Positions 36,280-48,416 of a stretch of 64,000 bases of DNA are shown here, one piece after another. The position numbers were made by a program, and so were the translations under genes. This stretch comes from Ceratorhiza oryzae-sativae. Lineage: Eukaryota; Basidiomycota; Agaricomycetes; Cantharellales; Ceratobasidiaceae. The stretch is taken from positions 310,001-374,000 of the forward strand of contig JARWMV010000241.1 in assembly GCA_030998015.1 (NCBI GenBank). Direction: 5' to 3'. The first letter of the stretch is position 1, and every line of letters begins with the position of its first letter. The notes under the pieces are model-generated. The model did no database searches. It was not told the origin of the DNA and worked only from the letters and a program-made list of their open reading frames with translations.

Positions 36280-39200
36280 CGTAGATCTGTCCGAGGATGA
36301 CTCTAGGACAAGGTCTAAGAGGAGGGAAGGGCGGGGAGTGAGATGAAGAATAACACACCGACGATTGAGAGCACGGCAGCAAGGGCCTGTCGGCGAGCAG
36401 GGGGGCAATGACGGGTCGAGTGCTCAACGCGCGGGATTGTGAGACAAGTTCAATGTAAATGCCTGCCCCAGAGACTTCGGCGAGAGTCGCACCGTAACTC
36501 TGGGGATGATGCATCCCGACCGGGCGGCCATATGAGCGATTCCATTATCGTCAGGCCCTCGTTCAGGTTCGGGGCGCGGTATCTCAAAGTTAGAGCCTCG
36601 AGTTCAGATGCCATTGGCAACGTGTATGCGTGGTGATCTTGATTTTCCAAATTGGGACTACGACCAGCAGGCTGGTCAAAGGAAATATCTGGTTCGCCAT
36701 CTGTAATTATGTAATTTTAGTAGCTGGGACAGGCCTTACGACAGAAAACACACCAGAAGTCACGACAGTCGACACAACCTTTCTTCGCAAATACCAGATT
36801 GAGGAAATCTAGCTTTTAGTACTGAATAGCGACGACCGGCGGTCGAGTATGTACACTGCTCCACGCGGGGACGTCGTGTGAGAGAGTTGAGGTTCGACCG
36901 CATATCGACAGAAAATGCTCTTCACACCGTAACCGTGCTTAACACTCCCTGGAAATCTGCTTCCAAAAGTCGTCTTCTAATAGCCACACCTGTTGCGAGT
37001 GCTGACCACACCCCAAGGCTTATGTAGGCCTTGAGGAGCTCTTGTAACACAGCATCGGCGGGGTAGGATGAGTGCAAACATCTCATTGTCAAACACGATG
37101 CGCGGTCTAGACACTTGTTGTGGAGCGATGAAAGCGCGTCATTATAAAACAGTGATATGGACAGGGGCAGGATACAAGCGAGCTCACCCATAAATGGAGC
37201 GCACCGGAGACATCCAGGCTGCGCGATCCAAGACAAATACGACATCGGATACCATGGAGGCCATATCGTAACAAGCACAGTCTTGCAAATGAATAACGAG
37301 TCAACCCGAGTAATCCACGCCGGCGGCCACCGAGATGACATATCGGCGCAAAGGCACCCCATTTTGTGCCGCCAGCCTGTGCATGTCCTCTTTGTGCCAT
37401 TTCAAGCCCAGAGCGGTTACTCGCGATGGGCAGGTCAGGAGGTCGGTCGCCCGCCAGCAGGCGGAGACTCTTCAAACGATCTTCAGGTATGGATGACCTG
37501 TGCATGTCGCTGGTCGATTCCGCGTCGCGCGGCCGATCATCGTGGCGGTTAATCAAACACCTGTTTCCCCCTGAGTGAATGCGAATCGCGGATTCGATGA
37601 TGTACCATCTGACAAGGCGCGCGGCGCCAATCCATCGCTCTTCATGCTGCACATGCGTTTTGCAAAGCAGACATGGATGGGTCGACGAGGTCGAGCGGCT
37701 GCAGTGCATGGCGCATAGAGCCATGTCGTTCCGGAATCCCGTGATGTAAGGTCCGAAAAAAAATAAAATCGGGAGACCGGCTCGAGAGGTTGCGCCCAAA
37801 AACCAGAATCGCCCCAAATGGATTCGGTACCCCCCGTGCGCATCTGGGGATGCGTTCCGGCATTCCGCCACTCCGTCATCGAGCGCCAAATGAGAGCATC
37901 TTGACGCATCGGGATCGCCCGTAGCCCACGAGCACAGACATCGGCGAGCGGCTCAGAACAGAGACCGCTCAGAGCGCCAAAACATCGCAGCATCTACCCC
38001 ACACGTGCGGGGGGGCTGTCCCGAAAGGCGGCCTACGGCATGTCACGGCGAGAGTTAAGACACCTGGACAGGACGGTCGCCCGAGCGGCAAAAACGTCGA
38101 GTCACGAGAGCGAACCGGGTGCCGTATGGGGCAGGCAATGCAGCACGAGATCCGAGCGAGACCTGATCTTGGCTGGTGCTCCTACAGCCACCAAGGCAAG
38201 GAAGAGCAGGTAAACAGAGCAGATAAAGCCACTGGCGCGCACAGAAACCGGCTGCTCAGCGCATTATTAAGGGGCTTGGGTCCATTTGGTGCAGGCGAGG
38301 TCCATCGATGCAGCGTATAGCCGAGAATGAAGGGCGGCGCAGTCTGCTCTGCCAGTCCTGACCGCAAAAGCAGACCCCGGGAATGCTACGGCGTCATATG
38401 CGGGTGTCGTGGCCGCTGGAATGATTGAGGTAATCGCGTCGAGCGCACTAGACGGCTTGGGGCGAGTGTCGACCGGTGGCTGGGACGGGTGGCAATTGAC
38501 ATCAAGCGGCCACAATTTGCTCCCGCTCAGCGAACAAACTCACATAAGCGTGGAGCGCGCCACATTCCAAAGCGCCCCCCAAACAAGCCAACTCATACTC
38601 TCCCAATCAGGTGCACCCGTCCATAAGAGCAACAACGCAGATTCAGTCCGAAAACCTTGATCACGTCCTGAAGCGAAGAGCGAAAAAAAAGAAGTCAAAA
38701 GCAAGGAGAATCGCCCAGACAGAGGAAGCTCGGGGCGTAATAAACGAGGCCAAGCTTGCGGTTGCGCACGTCATAGCTTGCGGACAAGCAGACGAGCTCC
38801 ACACGCGCAAAGCGTTATTCCATCCAGTTTACGATCTCACGCAACACAGCGAACAGAGGGTAAACCATCCATCGGTATGATTCAAAAAGCAAAGGCTCGA
38901 AAACACATCAACGCGCGAATTTTAAAAACCACAAAATCGATAATCCCCCCTCTCTCTCCTCAGTCTCGACCTGCCAACCCGCAACACGAGCTCAACACGG
39001 TCCGAAGACTCCGAAATACGCAAATGCCACTCACGCATTCGGCCGTCAATTGTTAAAACGGGCCTTTCCCTGCTAGCAAGAAAAAAAAATCACACGTCCA
39101 ACGAACCGAGCGCAGCAATCTCACAGCCTGTAAACACATGTTCGTTGTCAGTCGATGGCCACCCGCACATCAAGGTCCACCAAGATCCGGGCGACCGCGC

Positions 39201-39471
39201 CGAGGATGACCGTCTGCCTCGCACGACCAGGGCCTTGCCCACAGCCGATAGCGGCACATATCGAAATGAAAAGCGAAATGGTCGATGCGGTTGCCCGCAA
39301 CGGGTCGATGTGGTAACCCGAAACGGGTCAAGGCGGTAATCCAAAGCGGGTCGAGGCGATAACCCAACGCGAGTCGAGGCGGCCACCCGAACAGAATACG
39401 AGGGCGATAACCCGAAATGCCAAGTCTCGCACGGACAGACAGGCCCAAGCCAACAGAAACGAGGGCGACAC
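36280..39471. other. Interval of about 3.2 kb without a supported gene
   Basis: Open frames on both strands at 36900-38000 and 38100-39060 overlap each other, lack motifs, and are better explained by GC-rich non-coding DNA. 36650-36450 on the minus strand (MASELEALTLRYRAPNL ...) is coding-like and could be an upstream exon of the coiled-coil gene, but I cannot link it. The right end contains the tandem repeat described separately and the 3' UTR of VPS29. Confidence 0.45.
39280..39419. repeat. 23-bp imperfect tandem repeat, about six copies
   Basis: Units begin at 39280, 39303, 39326, 39349 and 39372, with a degenerate sixth from 39395. Each follows the pattern GGTCGAgGcGGTAACCCgAAaCG, with point differences between copies but constant length in the first five. 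It lies about 50 bp past the VPS29 stop codon, so it is probably in the 3' UTR. Confidence 0.85.
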
Positions 39472-40774
39472 TCACCCGTCGTTCATTCGACGCCGTTCCA
39501 TTTCCTGTTCGACCGGCTTGCGCCACTCGATCTTCTCCACGCGCACGTCTCCTTCCACGAGCTGGTACACATAGGTCACCACGGCCGGGCCCTGGATGTC
39601 CAGGAGCAAGAATGATGGGGTCGGCGACTGGCCGTTGCTGGAACGCGCGTCAGAACAATACGGGTCAAAGCCTAGAGAGAAGAGCCGTGCGGGGGGGAGA
39701 GAAGGCAGGGAGTTTGGCGAGAGAACCCCGTAGGGGTTGAAGCAGGAGATTAGGGATGCCTAATGCAACTCACTCCAACGCGGCCGAAGCTCCTGACCAG
39801 GCTCCAGTTGCCGACCCCGGATTGACGAAAAACACGCCTTGGTGCTCAATCGCGCTGAACCTAATGAAAGTTTGACGTCAATATTAAAAACAAAAAATAA
39901 AGCTGGATCGACTCACTTGTGTGTGTGCCCGCTAACGAGAATGTCCACGTCCAATTGACGCGCAATACCATGCAAAGCGTCAATGTCACCCGCCGGCACG
40001 CATTGGTGCCCGTGAATGACTCCGAGCGTCAACGGAGGATGGCGAAGCGTGAGGGACATCGGGTATGCCGTGTTCTGAGTTGGTTATTCTCGGTTAGTGT
40101 GAAGAGCAGGGCGGTCAAGAAGAGAGGGAGGCCCGCGCCAAGGAGCGGTACATCTCACAGGCAAAACCACGATGCATTTCGACGACGACCTCGGCGCATT
40201 TCGGGAGTGAATTGCCACAGTCGAGTTTGGTTACAAACGCCCAACAGGAAGATCCATGATCAAAGCCGCCAGCAAGTTCGGTAACGACTCCACCTGGCGG
40301 GGATCGGCACTAAAAGCCATCCAACCTGACTCGGCGATGAAGGTCACTCAACCTAGGCCGGCGATGAACCCCACGAGCGCTCTCTGCGACGAGGCTCGGC
40401 AATAGAAACAAAACACCACCAACAAAGCTCGGGGAGCAATCCAGAACCAGGCAACTCACATCATCGTAATCCCCTCGGACAACATGCACATCCGCAGCAA
40501 CCGTTCTCAGGTATTCGTACGTCTCGCCATCACATACGTTTCCTGTACACACTATCTGTTGGATCTTTCCGGGGACCTAGATCGCTCGCCTCTCCAGATG
40601 AACGGAACGACAAATGGAACGGTTGTGTGAGAGTGGGCGTACAAGTAGTTTTTTGAACTTGGCCGGAAGATCGTGCGACCTATGAACTCATACACATACA
40701 GTTTGTTTGGACTGCTGCTCATAGTCTCACCTGAGCGGAATATGTAAATCACCGATAATGAGCACAAGCACCAT
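39472..40774 (-). CDS. VPS29: Retromer subunit VPS29 (metallophosphoesterase fold)
   Basis: Core retromer scaffold with VPS35 and VPS26, acting in endosome-to-Golgi cargo recycling. Six exons: 40774-40731, 40679-40643, 40576-40460, 40074-39917, 39860-39774, 39637-39472. Sum 609 bp, 202 residues (family about 180-200). The start [13 protein letters not shown] is conserved. Later come [68 protein letters not shown] and [11 protein letters not shown], all family marks. The C-terminus [18 protein letters not shown] is a little longer than usual. Intron 3 (40459-40075, 385 bp) is far longer than the 50-60 bp norm here and contains a repeated CGGCGATGAA word. The gene is intact. Confidence 0.97.
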
Positions 40775-41643
40775 GGTCGTCGCGATTAATCAACTGTAGC
40801 GCCGTGACATCCCGTCTGGTGTATTACGTCATACTGATTATCCTACAGAAAAGCCTGCTCGCATATACAACCCCTAACTGCGAACCAACCACCAGCCACA
40901 CACTCCCACACGCATATCATCCCCAACGTGCTCCAGCCTCTGGAATGCACCATTTCGCAACGTGTTCACAGAGTCTAATACTTAACCGCTCACGGACCAA
41001 CATTCTTGACGCCGGCCCTGGGGCCTCACGAACCCAACGTGTTCAAGCTGTTCCCACAACGACCCGAGAAATCCGAACATCCCCCACAGCCTCGTGTTCT
41101 AGACAAACGAGCAAAATGTATTTAGTCATAAATTGTTTATTTGATTCGTTTCTGTCTTGATATTACATCTTTCACCGGCTCGTACACCAGTCCCGAGAGT
41201 TAATACATAAAGTGATCAGAACAAAGAAAAGAACAAGGTTCGACATAGGGGGTGCAGTACCAAATTGTTCACGCGGCTCAGCGGAAAGAGTAAACTGAAT
41301 AACGCTGTCGCCGGAGTAACGAACGAGAACAAAAAAGACTGACCGCCGTGCGGGATAATCTAACCAAAAAAAAATCGGTCCTCGAATGAAGAGCGGGGGT
41401 AAAAAAAGGATGACGCCGCGTAGAAGGGGAAAAAGAAAAGAGAGAAAAAAAAAAAGCAGCGTCGCATAATAATACGACTAAAGTTTACAGAGCTAAGGAC
41501 AAACGGGTAGATAAGAACAGATGAGATCCACGGGTAAGCGGGAATTTGAATTTGATTTGTATGCGGTTGTTGATGCAAGGGCAGGAATGAGGTAGAGAGA
41601 ACTTTCCAGAACTTGACGTAAGCAGGTCGTTGGCGATGAGGGC
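40775..41643. other. Intergenic between VPS29 start and copy-2 coiled-coil gene end
   Basis: About 870 bp. It holds the VPS29 promoter and a strongly purine-rich run with A tracts (about 41366-41457) that is probably the 3' UTR or flank of the next gene. No gene supported. Confidence 0.55.
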
Positions 41644-43534
41644 CTAGTCGGATTCGTTCATGAGCTCCGTGATGGTCCTGGCGACAGAATTGACAGCAGC
41701 AAGGATAGCAGTGCGATGAGATTCCTCGATACGATCGACAAAGCGTTGCGCAAATTTCTGAATGGAGAGAAGATCGTCAGCGTCGTGAAAACTTTTCAAT
41801 ACGAATGCGAGGCGGTACTATCTTTGATGGGAAATACGTGGACAAAGTGGTGCAAGAGCACGAGGATGGGGTGTACTTGGGAGAAAAGGGGTGTGAGATA
41901 AGTAGTAGGACATCAACTCACGTCAGGATGCCATTGCATTAATGCGGCACGTAAACGCATCTTGCGGGTCTTGGTTGTCGAGTGATACGGTGAAAGCAAG
42001 AATCGTTCGATGGCACTCGCCTGCAACTCGTCAAACGAGCGTGCAGGCATGGAAACTGGCCACGGGATATCGTAAAACGTAAGCTAACCGAAGGCAATGA
42101 ATTTAGCGTTTTGCGGCCGAAAGCAAGCGAAAAATAAGCATACCGGTCGTCCATCGGCAGTAACGCCGTTGAGGAGATCCATCCATCCGCGCTCGTAGCG
42201 AGCCCAGGCAGCGACGATGACCTGTTCCTCGTTCTTGCGCTTCTCCTCTTCCTTCTTCCGTCTCTCTTCCTCGACGCGCTTGCGTTCGTGCTCAAACGCC
42301 TTGCGCGCAGCCTCGGCTTCCCGAGCTTCGCGGGCGGCCCGAGCCGCCTGCCTTTCCCGGTACTTGATCTCTTCCATGTGCTCCTGATATCTACGCAGCT
42401 CCTCGGCATGACGGCGGGCGCTGGCCCGCAGCTGGGCGGCGATGTCTGCGGTGGATGCAGGCTCGTAGCGGCGAGTGAAGGAGTATGATCGGTTGAGGCC
42501 CGGCTGACCATGGGTTGCTGGAAGCTGGCGGGCGAAGGTGCCGGGGGAGGGGGACCGGCAGGGGGATCGACAGGGTGGTGGTCCTCCTCGTGAGCACCAC
42601 GGCGCTCCCACTCGGCCTTGAGGTTCTTTGCCCAAGCGCGGCGAGCAGCCTGTGCGTCGGCGGTCGCAGTGTCGTCTGACGCAGTGGACATTGGGCGAGA
42701 CCTGCTCTTGGGCGAAATCTCGGGTGGGCGGGGGAGAGGGTTCGCGGTGAAGCGCATGAGGGCCTGGAGTTCGGCAGAGTCGTCCGTGTCCGCTGTGTCT
42801 GTCGAGGATGGATCCGAGATGAGCGCCAGGGACTCTTCGGGGTCAGGGATCGGGGGAAGCGCAGGGCGCTCGAGTCGGGCGGCCTGCGCGAGCTCTTCGG
42901 CCTGGGCAGCGCGCAGCTTGGCGGCCTCTTCCTCCTCTTCCAGCCGGCGGGCCTCTTGGGCAGCACGCTCGTCCTCGTCCTCCTTCGCGCGCAGCTCGGC
43001 CTGTCGCTGCTCCTCGGCAGCGCGCTTCTGGATGTTGCGCTCGAGCCATTCGCTCTCCTCGGCGTTTAGCCGACCAGCGAGCTCGTCCTCGATCATCGCC
43101 GCGTGAATGCGATCCGTCTCCTGCTTGATGAGATGGCTGAGCCATTCGCCATTGTCAGCGCGCAGCTTGGCGATGCGCTCGCGCTCGCGCTGGAGACGCA
43201 GCTCTTCATCGCGCAAAAGACGGTCGTCATAGTCGGGGGCGTCGCTGCGATGGCGCTGTCGCTTGCGGTGGAAGCTTTCCTCGGCGCGCTTGAGGTTCTC
43301 GGTCTCGGACGCAAAGAGGCGGTCAAGGCGGTCCTGCTCGGCTTTGATGGTGAGACGGGCCTCTTCCTGGGCGCGGCGCCAGGCGGTGGAGTGGTGGTGG
43401 GGGCGCTGGCCGTTGGCCTGGGGGCGGTCGAGGCCGGTCGCGGTGGGCGGACGCCAGTAGGCGGCGCTAGAGGGGCGGTAGGATGCTGGATGGGGGATGT
43501 TGTAGTGTTGCCATGGATAGGAGTTCGTGTGCAT
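41644..43534 (-). CDS. Coiled-coil protein with NFKBIL1-like C-terminal domain, copy 2 (one frame break)
   Basis: Three exons: 43534-42144, 42083-41922, 41757-41644, sum 1667 bp, one short of 556 codons. Start MHTNSYPWQHYNIPHPASY. Residues ~50-260 form a charged Glu/Arg/Ala coiled coil (for example HLIKQETDRIHAAMIEDELA). A Pro/Ser linker follows, with the frame break between about 42560 and 42480, then a second coiled coil (RRYQEHMEEIKYRERQAARA). The C-terminal domain has LTFYDIPWPVSMPARSFDEL, FLLSPYHSTT, RLRAALMQWHPD, KFAQRFVDRIEES and VNSVARTITELMNESD. This is the same domain as in the gene at 32459-36279, on the same strand with VPS29 between them. The RWHPDKF-type motif recalls NFKBIL1 and superficially a J-domain, but there is no true HPD loop context. 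Function unknown. Confidence 0.78.
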
Positions 43535-46500
43535 GTCGTTGAGGATAGCAAAAACGCCAACGCGAGGCAAGGCAGAGAGGGCCCGGACTCGCTGGGGGGG
43601 GGGATGCGATGCCAACGCTCTCCTTCATTATACCCGTCCGGATCAGCCGGATGCACCCTGCCGCATTCCTCGTTCCTCGGAATCCGGCGCCTCCGCTCCC
43701 CCGTCCCCGCCTCTCTGCCCCTTCCTCCGACTCCACCACTGCATACATCCAGACCAGCGCGTCATCCGTCGCACGCTCCACCGCCCTTCGCGCCCGTGCT
43801 CTCCTGCTGCGCCGTGCCCGGGCGCACATCGGGCGGTGCGTCACCCGTCACGTGTTGCATCAGCGACGCCCCGAACGGCACCGCATCGGGCTCCCATCCG
43901 GTGGTGCATATACCCACCGGTGGGACGCCTTATCGCACCAACGATGCCTAGTACGGGCTGGATCCGCGCCTGCGATCAGAATCTGTCGGCTCTGAACTCG
44001 GTGTCTCTGCCTGGTGCGGCCCATGTGCAGTTCCCTTGTCCTGCCACTCCATCCGTCTTGCCCTGGCTTCTCGCCCATTCATCCCTCTCACTTGATAACG
44101 TACCCGCGCCCATTCAGTCGCGCCTCCGACACAACCCCCGTCGTTCTGCTTTGCTAAGCCCGTTGCGACATCCCTGGCTATACGACAACCCAGGCTCCAG
44201 CCCATGATCAACCCTCATGATTAAATTCGAATTTCATTCACCTCCCCCTATCCGCCGATCTACCACGGGAGCCTGTCTCCGTGCATCGGCACCCAGTCAG
44301 CGACTTGGGCTTTATCCGTTGCGACCCAGGCGATGCGTGACCTCGGTGAGCTTCGCCCCGTCGCGTAAATCGAGCGATGGACAGCGCTTTTTGCGCCACA
44401 CGCTCTCCACTAGCATCTCTGAGGCGTTTTCTAATCTCTTCTCTGTTTGGATACGCTGTCTGAGAATCTGGGTGATGGATTTAATTCATCCGCTCCATGG
44501 CTCGGACGGAACACTAGGCTTCCTGTCTACCGAACCACCGACTTCTGTGTTAGGTCCTATATATATCTCTTCTCAATGTCGCTCCCGAGAGAAAACTCCA
44601 TCCCTGACAACTCAGACGAGGGTATTTGCACGTCGGAGTTCGACCATCGCATCATTCGTCATTGCTGAGCTTCTTGCCGCTTTTGCGCCCGACAAACTTT
44701 CTTTGTTCGCGACAGGTCTGGACTCGTCAACCTGAAGACCGTACATGTTCCGAACGCGTGTCGGACGCCAATTTGGCTCTGTAAGGTAGCAATACGTGCG
44801 TAGTGAACAAAGCCGTCGCGGGTAAATAGGCATCTCACGACAAAATACGTAAAAGGCACAGCTTTGAAGTACGCTCACACGTGTTTTCGTTCCTCATGCC
44901 TTTTGGAGTGTAACTTGAATATATGTGCAATATGACCGAATAAACGCGTGGGGGCATAAAGTCAATTTCACGGTGCGCAGAGGATGGGAACTGTCCGGTT
45001 AATTTCGCGACAATCCTATTCAAAGCCTAAACGCATGGGTACATCATACTTCCAGCCCATGGCCCGTCGTCTAGTATACAAGGGCTCTTGCCCCTGCCTC
45101 GAGTATAGCAATGGTTCAGCCTGGGAGCCGTGATCCACTACCATGCCCTACCAATTCGCATATCCTTGCCATCTTTCCCATGGCCACTCAATACATCAAT
45201 TCTTCAAATGCGCACACGAGCATCTCCTCGTGTGCTTTCGCCCATTAATCACATTAAATACCTCCGCTCCGTTGGCCCAATCGGGTCGATCGAGGCCTCG
45301 TTTAGCACAGCCACCTCCCCAGTCCTGATTATGCTCGACGCTGTTGCGGAGCCCCTCTCCAGAAGACGCATTCTCATGCAGACAACTTTGTTTTGCGTGG
45401 CGCATGATCATTTGCTAGTTTAGCTATTAGCTTGGATTCACTTGTACTCTGCGCTCAAAAATTCTCATAGACGCGCACACGGCGTTCGTTTTCTCCCAAA
45501 TAGTATTTTTACGTACAAAAACACTCCCACCCAACAAAAAACGCTTGATTTTTTCCCGGCTCTCGACTCTTGGACTTGCCTCGGCCACGCGTGCGACCGA
45601 TTTTTTTCAGACTCGTTCCTCGGCCGCTACCATACGCGTTCGAATCATGATACACTTTATCCAGATCCGCCTCGCGTTTGATCGCCGCTCTAGGCGAACC
45701 TGAACGCGCGCGAGCCTTGCGCCATCGTTCGGCCGACCGGCGTTTATGTTTATCAGTCCAAGGGGAAAATTGCCCTTATTGGTCAGGGCGGTCTGAGCGC
45801 GTGTTGTCGGTGCCCCCCCCTTCCCCTACGATCCCCCGCATTTTTGGAGACAACGTGTTGTCGATGCATCAATCTCGTACGGTTTCGGTGTGTGTGTGTG
45901 TCCGTATCCTATAAAACATTTATATGTCACATCTTATCGACTGTTAGATGTTCTCATCCTCATCGATCCTCGTTACAGCGATGGCCAGATGGCCAGACGG
46001 TGGGCGTGGCAACCCGCCAGGGATCGCATAAACGACCACGGCTCCCTTCGATGCGCTGCAAGATTAAGCTCTGCATTTCGTCTTTGAATCGTCGTCTGTA
46101 ACCGCTTGCTTCGAATGTTCCTACTATACTCTTTCGTGGTATCTGTCCGGCACGTGCGCCGGCGCCTCAACCCCCTGCCCCTCGTTACCCCTATACCCAT
46201 AGCGCCAGACTGGGACGAGGCACACAGATATATGCACCGTCGAGCCTAGTTCTGCTAGGTGACTCTGTCCGAAGTACGTCATACTCTGAACTTGCCCCTG
46301 CCAATAGGCTCGACTCCGGGTCCAACGTGGTTTTCGCGTTTAACGCTCTAGTCGGCTCGACAAGAAGCGAGAGCAGGACAGGAGGGTAATCGACGTTCTC
46401 GGGAGGCCTCGTGGATTCAATCGTGCGGGGGTTGGGTTGGGTCACGGCTCGAGCGCCGGGTACGCATGTTTGTTTCCCGTCTAATCCGTCTTCTCTTTAG

Positions 46501-48416
46501 GTATTCTAGATACATAGACATGGAAAGAGTAGTGGCACGATGAACGAGGTGGGTATATGCGCAGTGGTATGACGATGATGATTAACCTCGGCCAACGCCT
46601 CGACAAGGCGAGGGAGGGGTGCTACCTTTTACCGGGTCCTCCCGAACCGGTTTGGGTATAGGGTATTGCGCCCGACGGTAGCTGAGCACCTAGCGGAGTA
46701 GAGCGGATAGACCGGCTGGCTCGATCGAACTCGCGGTCTAGTCGATGGTTGGGTGACAAAGAGGCGGAGTTTCAGGGCATGTTCGATGGAACCTGGACCA
46801 TCTCAGCCGTATTTCTCATGCGTGTCGTGCTTGCTGGCAACCTGTGAGTAAACGAGCAGCTCGTTGATGTGCGCATAGCCAATCTGTCCGTCTTTCTTCC
46901 CCCCCCCCCCGCTCTCACCCCAAATCATAGACTGTGATCCTCGCACAAATTTCGGAAGGCACTCTGTTTCTCTCTATCGTCCTTTCTTTTGCCTCGCGCA
47001 CATAGGCTAGAGCTCCACGCGGGGAAGCTCCTCGAAGCTACAAGGCGGGAGTTTTTCGCATCCTCCAGAGCGGTTATCTCATTGCCCGGCCGAGTACATC
47101 GGTTCTTGGCTTGAAAAACTTCCCCTCGGTGATTGATGGATGGTATTGGATGAAATGCGTTAGCTTGAATGATATTTCCGTTTTTGACAGAGCGGGCTAT
47201 GCTGGTATTTTGAGCTAACTGGGGGGAGGGTGTGATATCGAATAGGGGCTAGGTGGGGTATAAGTTGCTCTGTTTGTGTCGACTGTTGTCATAGCAGCTT
47301 TGTATCATTCAGTATTATTTCGGAGATAGTTTGAGACCCAGAACGAGACTCGTAAAAACGGTTGAGTGTGTATGACAGTGTGTATGCTTCCCATCCGCCA
47401 CGAGCCACATGAAATGTTATCACGTGGGAGCATGCACCTTTCATGGGTTGAATTCAAAGCGTGGTAGTGTATGGAAGAAGAGGATAAGGGGGAGATACAA
47501 TAGTTTCACCCTGTCAGTGTATAAAGTACTTCTATTAAACCCTACACGACACTCTGTTCGAACCGCACACCGAAGTGAGTGAGTCTGAACGGCGAAAATC
47601 CAGACGCAGAAATAGGAATTAAAGAAAAAAATCAAACCTACACAAACGGAGCACTACGAGACTCTCGAACCACAAAATTCGGTGAATCATCGCGAGGCAA
47701 GTATACTCACGTGATTCCCGAAAGTCTCTGTTTGACTATCATTGGTTTTTGAGAAAGAAGATCACTCTTCTTACGTATTTATAGAAATACCAACTACATT
47801 TTGTGACGTGCTTAACTCTAAATAGCCTAAATTTCCCAAACACGGAACTCCTTGAGACTAGCTTACATCACTCTTGGCCTTCCAGAACCAAGCTCTACAA
47901 CGCCCAAACTTGTCATCTCTTAGGGCCCTAAAGATTGCGCTTAGCCTCGCATATCTTTTCTGTTATTTCTTCCGTCTATACTTGTAAAATGAGATCGTCC
48001 AATTTCGGCAGAAGGAGGCTGCGAGGAGCTACTTTTGGCACGCACCTCATCAGCGGCGGCCACGGCCAAGAGTTGACGTGATTGTTTCCGGATCCTCCCT
48101 GATTACTATACGTTGCCTTTTATTTTATCCTCAATAAGGGCTATTTTTAACAACTTGAAGCCGATGATTCTGTTTCGAGAATCATAGCGCAGCAACGTCC
48201 GGCGTTCCGTAGGTTCAATATCCGCTTGCAAGTGCGTTATTCTTCCTATGAGCTATTGCGCAACACACAAGCGTCTTTGGAAGAATACAAAGAGGATCTT
48301 GGTTGAGCCCGAAGTTTGAAGCTGAGGCTGAGATATAAAATGAGGCGCGGGCGAAACCCAGGGCAGGCATTCAACACATACTTGGCATCTGCAACCAAAG
48401 CACACACACATCTAAA
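43535..48416. other. Gene-free interval of about 4.9 kb
   Basis: Overlapping open frames at 43600-44740 on both strands are non-coding by composition (low-complexity, no motifs, no joinable exons). The rest has only short frames. It holds a GT dinucleotide run (about 45887-45901) and a C10-type run (about 46907-46916). The last ~100 bp form the oxalate decarboxylase promoter. I looked for tRNA cloverleaves and saw none. Confidence 0.5.
48334..48340 (+). promoter_or_regulatory. TATA box of oxalate decarboxylase gene
   Basis: TATAAAA, 77 bp upstream of the ATG at 48417. The transcript leader between is A/C-rich (CACACACA before the ATG), typical of highly expressed fungal genes. Confidence 0.6.

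Noticed and set aside
36922..37993. Overlapping minus-strand frames of 146-260 codons
   Set aside because: Three frames are open over the same GC-rich DNA and none shows domain features, so openness is compositional.
41921..43534. J-domain (DnaJ) annotation from the WHPD motif in the coiled-coil proteins
   Set aside because: The surrounding helices and the missing KxxYR-type pattern do not fit a J-domain; the NFKBIL1-like C-terminus explains the motif better.
42618..43951. Plus-strand frames of 162 and 282 codons
   Set aside because: Antisense shadows of coiled-coil copy 2; Ser/Ala/Gly low complexity only.
43527..44207. 226-codon plus-strand frame
   Set aside because: Pro/Arg/His/Ser-rich, without motifs, overlapped by other open frames; GC-rich promoter DNA is the simpler reading.
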